Of a stretch of DNA of 8,648 nucleotides, positions 6,325 through 8,648 are shown one piece after another. The stretch spans positions 1 through 8,648 of the forward strand of contig PPDG01000314.1 in NCBI GenBank assembly GCA_002899795.1, in the 5' to 3' direction. Positions within the stretch are counted from its first letter, which is position 1. The number at the start of each line of letters is the position of its first letter. The notes below the pieces were generated by a model. That model was not told where the DNA came from. It saw nothing but the letters and a program-made list of their open reading frames with translations, and did no database searches. The stretch comes from Desulfobacteraceae bacterium (GTDB lineage Bacteria; Desulfobacterota; Syntrophobacteria; BM002). Position numbers and translations under genes: made by a program.

Positions 6325-7788
6325 GTGGTGGAATTAGAACTCAGTGATAAAGAATTCAAAAGTTTTCGGGATCTCATTGCAGAGCGCGCTGGGATTTACT
6401 TCGAACCTAGTAAGCAGGACCTCCTGAGAACGAATCTACTCCAGAGGATGGAAGATTGTGGTCTAAGCAATTTTGCAGACTATTTCCAACTTCTTTCTTC
6501 CCCTGCGGGTACCAAAGAGTTTGATCATCTACTCAACCTGATAATCATCCCAGAAACCTATTTTTTCCGTGACCAGGCCCAGTTCAGAGCTCTCGAGCAC
6601 TTCATAATCCCCGAGATTCTCAAAAATGAATCTGATTCAGGATCATCACTGCGAATCTGGAGTGCCGGCTGTTCCACCGGTGAAGAGCCGTACACCATTG
6701 CCTTGATTGTGGCTGCGGGAATAGAGGGCGTGAAGTATCCGTCAGTCCAAATTCTGGCCACCGATGTGAGCAATGCTGCCCTAGAGGCGGCTCGTCGGGG
6801 AGTCTATGGGGCTCGTTCCGTCCGTGATGTGCCAAAGGAGTACCTGAACCGCTTTTTCAGTAAGAAAAGGGATAAGTACTTCCTGGACGAGTCAATAAAG
6901 CAGATGGTGGAATTTAGCTACTTCAACCTGGTGACCGAGCCGTATCCCCTCCTTGAGATGTCGGGCTGGGACATCATTTTCTGCCGCAATGTAACCATAT
7001 ACTTCCAGCCTGAATCCACTAAGAAAGTCATTCATAATTTTTACCAGAGCTTACGGCAGGGTGGTTACCTTATTGCCGGCTATTCTGAAAGCCTGCGCTA
7101 TCTTTCAGATGAATTCACCACCGTTCAGGTGGGAGGGACCTTTGTTTACAAGAAAGAACCCCAGGATAAAAGGCCCAAAAAGAAAGCTCGGCGAACCAGG
7201 CGCAACCGGAGCCGACAACGCACCCCTACCAGTGGTCGCAGCCGACGGTTGGAGGCTCTTCCTGATCGAAAGGTAGCTGAGATCCAACAGATCTGTGCCA
7301 GGGCCAAAGAGCTACTGGAAATGGGCCAACCTGAGCAAGCAGGGGATCTTCTGGCGCCCTATCTGGAGAAAAAAACGGCTTCCGAAAGTGTTCTTCTGCT
7401 GCAAGCAGAGATCTTCCTCAACCAAGGCGATCTGGAAAATGCAGTGCAGTTATGCCAAAGGATAATCAGCTGCGAACCACTCTCTGTTGCCGGCTATTAT
7501 TTGCTGGGGGTGGTCTATCGGACCTGGGAAAAGGAGCGCAAAGCCATTGAAGAGTTCAAGAGAGCCTTATACCTGAAGCCCGAGCATGCCTTGGCGCGTT
7601 TCAACCTGGGAGATCTCTACAACCAGGTGGGGCAGCTTGACGAGGCAAAACTTGAATATGCCAATGTAGTGAGACTGTTAAGAGAAGTTCCCGATTCTTT
7701 TGATGAACGGCTCGCCGGCGGTTTTTCTCCGACTCTCCTCATTGATACTTGTTTAAGTAGGATCAAGGAGCTTAGTAATAGTAAGTAA
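6325..7788 (+). CDS. cheR: Chemotaxis protein methyltransferase CheR with C-terminal TPR domain
   Basis: Transfers methyl from S-adenosylmethionine to receptor glutamates; 487 aa from GTG 6325, against about 280 for a simple CheR. The N-terminal helical domain (about 5-75) leads into IIPETYFFRD. The Rossmann-fold methyltransferase spans about 76-275, with SAM motif IWSAGCSTGEEPY (111-123), ILATDVSNAAL (143-153), DIIFCRNVTIYF (216-227) and GGYLIAGYSESL (246-257; most CheRs have GHSE, here GYSE). A strongly basic linker follows (about 276-308, rich in Lys/Arg, including KKKARRTRR). Residues about 315-455 form roughly four TPR-like helical hairpins, clearest at YYLLGVVYRTWEKERKAIEEF and FNLGDLYNQVGQLDEAKLEY. 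CheR-TPR fusions occur in FrzF and WspC, where the TPR mediates protein contacts. Because the receptor lacks a pentapeptide tether, the TPR may be the docking module (inference). Confidence 0.95.
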   Translation: MVELELSDKEFKSFRDLIAERAGIYFEPSKQDLLRTNLLQRMEDCGLSNFADYFQLLSSPAGTKEFDHLLNLIIIPETYFFRDQAQFRALEHFIIPEILKNESDSGSSLRIWSAGCSTGEEPYTIALIVAAGIEGVKYPSVQILATDVSNAALEAARRGVYGARSVRDVPKEYLNRFFSKKRDKYFLDESIKQMVEFSYFNLVTEPYPLLEMSGWDIIFCRNVTIYFQPESTKKVIHNFYQSLRQGGYLIAGYSESLRYLSDEFTTVQVGGTFVYKKEPQDKRPKKKARRTRRNRSRQRTPTSGRSRRLEALPDRKVAEIQQICARAKELLEMGQPEQAGDLLAPYLEKKTASESVLLLQAEIFLNQGDLENAVQLCQRIISCEPLSVAGYYLLGVVYRTWEKERKAIEEFKRALYLKPEHALARFNLGDLYNQVGQLDEAKLEYANVVRLLREVPDSFDERLAGGFSPTLLIDTCLSRIKELSNSK

Positions 7789-7800
7789 GCGGTGAGCGGC

Positions 7801-7880
7801 AAGGGGAAGAACTGAGAACATTGGGGCGAACGGCGTAATGCACAAGGAGAAGGATTGAATAGACTATCAGTTCTTGCCTT
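7801..7880. repeat. Inverted repeat in the spacer after cheR
   Basis: AAGGGGAAGAACTGA (7801-7815) is an inverted, near-perfect copy of TCAGTTCTTGCCTT (7867-7880): a 9-bp perfect stem (7807-7815 with 7867-7875), a small internal bulge, then 4 more pairs. The loop is about 51 nt. With no short loop and no T tract it does not look like an intrinsic terminator. It more likely marks the ends of a small dispersed element filling most of the 136-nt spacer between cheR and the VTT-domain gene. Confidence 0.55.
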
Positions 7881-7908
7881 AGCTCTTGTGCCTTGAGCCC
7901 TGTGCCTT
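7869..7908. repeat. Degenerate 14-nt tandem repeat
   Basis: Three adjacent units end in the same motif: AGTTCTTGCCTT (7869-7880), AGCTCTTGTGCCTT (7881-7894) and GAGCCCTGTGCCTT (7895-7908). On the opposite strand this reads as an AAGGCACAGGGCTC-type pattern. It sits just upstream of the VTT-domain gene and explains why the frame appears to extend upstream to TTG 7886: that extension is repeat sequence, not protein. Such low-complexity spacers are familiar from Desulfobacterota-type genomes (experience, not checked). Confidence 0.55.
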
Positions 7909-7924
7909 AGACCTTTGGGTTATC

Positions 7925-8530
7925 ATGGAAATCTTTGACTGGGTAAAAGATTTGAGCGTCTGGGTGATGCACTGGGCCAATACCCCGTACGGAGGGCTGG
8001 CTCTTTTTGTACTTGCCTTCTGCGAATCTTCTTTTTTCCCCATTCCTCCGGATGTTCTTCTCATAGCTTTGTGTATGGCGAATTCACCCATGTCTTTTTG
8101 GTACGCGCTCATCTGCAGCCTGGGGTCCACCCTGGGGGGTATGCTCGGCTATGGGATTGGGCGTATCGGTGGCCGGCCCCTTCTGGAGCGCTGGGTGCGG
8201 GCCGAGCGTATTCAGTTGGTGGAACGCCATTATCAGCGTTGGGATGTGTGGGCGGTGGCAGTGGCGGGATTTACTCCCATTCCCTACAAGGTGTTTACCA
8301 TTAGTGCCGGCGCTTTTCTTCTTGATTTTCTTCGTTTTGTAATCGCTTCTATTCTGAGCCGCAGTGCCAGATTCTTCCTGGTGGCTGGGCTCTTTTATTT
8401 CTTTGGTTCGACCATAAATCAGTTCATCTCCCGCTATTTCAATATCCTCAGCATTCTTTTTATAGTTTTGTTAATCTTGGGATTCTGGTTCATCAAAGTA
8501 AGTTCAAAACGGGCGATGCGGAACCCCTAG
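7925..8530 (+). CDS. YqaA/DedA-like membrane protein (VTT domain)
   Basis: Inner-membrane protein, 201 aa from ATG 7925. An upstream in-frame TTG (7886) would add 13 residues, but these derive from the tandem repeat and are rejected. Family signatures: an acidic residue followed by a Pro-rich re-entrant motif (ESSFFPIPPD, 34-43), the glycine-rich GMLGYGIGRIGG (72-83), a second re-entrant motif GFTPIPYKVFTISAG (115-129) and SRSARFFL (145-152), then a final TM segment (about 174-191) and a short basic tail. The two Pro-containing half-helices are typical of VTT/DedA proteins; the FTPIPYK form suggests the YqaA branch. DedA relatives are implicated in membrane lipid translocation and envelope homeostasis, but the substrate of this branch is not established. 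It is separated from cheR by a repeat-filled 136-nt spacer, so it is probably a neighbour rather than a pathway member. No strong ribosome binding site is visible. Confidence 0.88.
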   Translation: MEIFDWVKDLSVWVMHWANTPYGGLALFVLAFCESSFFPIPPDVLLIALCMANSPMSFWYALICSLGSTLGGMLGYGIGRIGGRPLLERWVRAERIQLVERHYQRWDVWAVAVAGFTPIPYKVFTISAGAFLLDFLRFVIASILSRSARFFLVAGLFYFFGSTINQFISRYFNILSILFIVLLILGFWFIKVSSKRAMRNP

Positions 8531-8648
8531 CCCGGATATTTCATGAATGACTTGCTGCGACCACGGATATGGCCGTCCTTCCTGGCGTCCTCGGGTGTCG
8601 GCCCCTGCGACGTACCGTTCAGGTACGCCTCGGAACCAACACCCTGCG
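8531..8648 (-). repeat. Structured GC-rich element, truncated by window edge (possible transposon end, REP-like repeat or ncRNA)
   Basis: Directly after the stop codon of the VTT-domain gene. It contains the 8-bp palindrome TTCATGAA (8540-8547), a repeated CGGATAT (8533-8539 and 8564-8570), and a two-part hairpin. Outer arms 8593-8605 and 8632-8644 pair at all 13 positions when read as minus-strand RNA, three of them G-U. Inner arms CGTACC (8611-8616) and GGTACG (8622-8627) form a perfect 6-bp stem around a 5-nt loop. Because the wobbles pair only on the minus strand, an RNA or single-stranded DNA from that strand is the more likely structured form. The CCCGGATATTTCATGAAT beginning resembles ends of repeats remembered from Desulfobacterota genomes, unverified. 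No coding frame is convincing. Confidence 0.5.

Noticed and set aside
7886..7924. TTG 7886 as the start of the VTT-domain protein
   Set aside because: The added residues come from the degenerate tandem repeat, there is no ribosome binding site, and ATG 7925 gives a normal N-terminus for the family.
8527..8646. Minus-strand open frame of 39 codons (ends ...SFMKYPG)
   Set aside because: Two of the three minus frames are open here, as expected for GC-rich sequence, and no family is recognised. The strong pairing explains the sequence better, although the C-terminus of a truncated gene cannot be fully excluded.

Overview
The window is almost entirely one chemosensory (Che-type) gene cluster on the + strand, followed by an unrelated membrane protein gene and the start of a structured repeat. 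Order: 3' end of a cheW-like gene (1-216), a multi-pass transmembrane methyl-accepting chemotaxis protein (203-2368), a hybrid CheA kinase with two Hpt domains and a C-terminal receiver (2466-5054), the methylesterase CheB (5202-6314), the methyltransferase CheR with a C-terminal TPR extension (6325-7788), a YqaA/DedA-like VTT-domain protein (7925-8530), and a GC-rich element with strong inverted repeats running off the right edge (8531-8648).

The set is a nearly complete adaptation-capable pathway: receptor, CheW coupling protein, kinase, and the CheR/CheB pair that adds and removes receptor methyl groups. No stand-alone CheY and no GGDEF or other output protein lies in the window, so the only receivers visible are those fused to CheA and CheB. 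The order CheW, MCP, CheA-receiver, CheB, CheR-TPR is, from memory, that of the Myxococcus frz cluster (frzA, frzB, frzCD, frzE, frzG, frzF), apart from frzB, and the domain content also recalls Wsp. This points to a non-flagellar or alternative-output system rather than classical E. coli-type chemotaxis, but the output is not shown by the sequence. Unlike FrzCD, the receptor here is membrane-bound, with about six predicted TM segments.

Genes are tightly packed at two junctions (cheW/MCP overlap by 14 nt; cheB/cheR gap of 10 nt, with the Shine-Dalgarno sequence overlapping the cheB stop). The others are looser: 97 nt between MCP and cheA, 147 nt between cheA and cheB, and 136 nt after cheR. 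The last two spacers hold inverted repeats that look like dispersed non-coding elements.

Organism: a Gram-negative bacterium of moderate GC. The frz-like arrangement and the CACAAAG/CTTTGTG hairpin and 'AAGGCACAGGGCTC'-type repeats are, from experience, common in Desulfobacterota and other former Deltaproteobacteria. That placement is an inference and could not be tested here.
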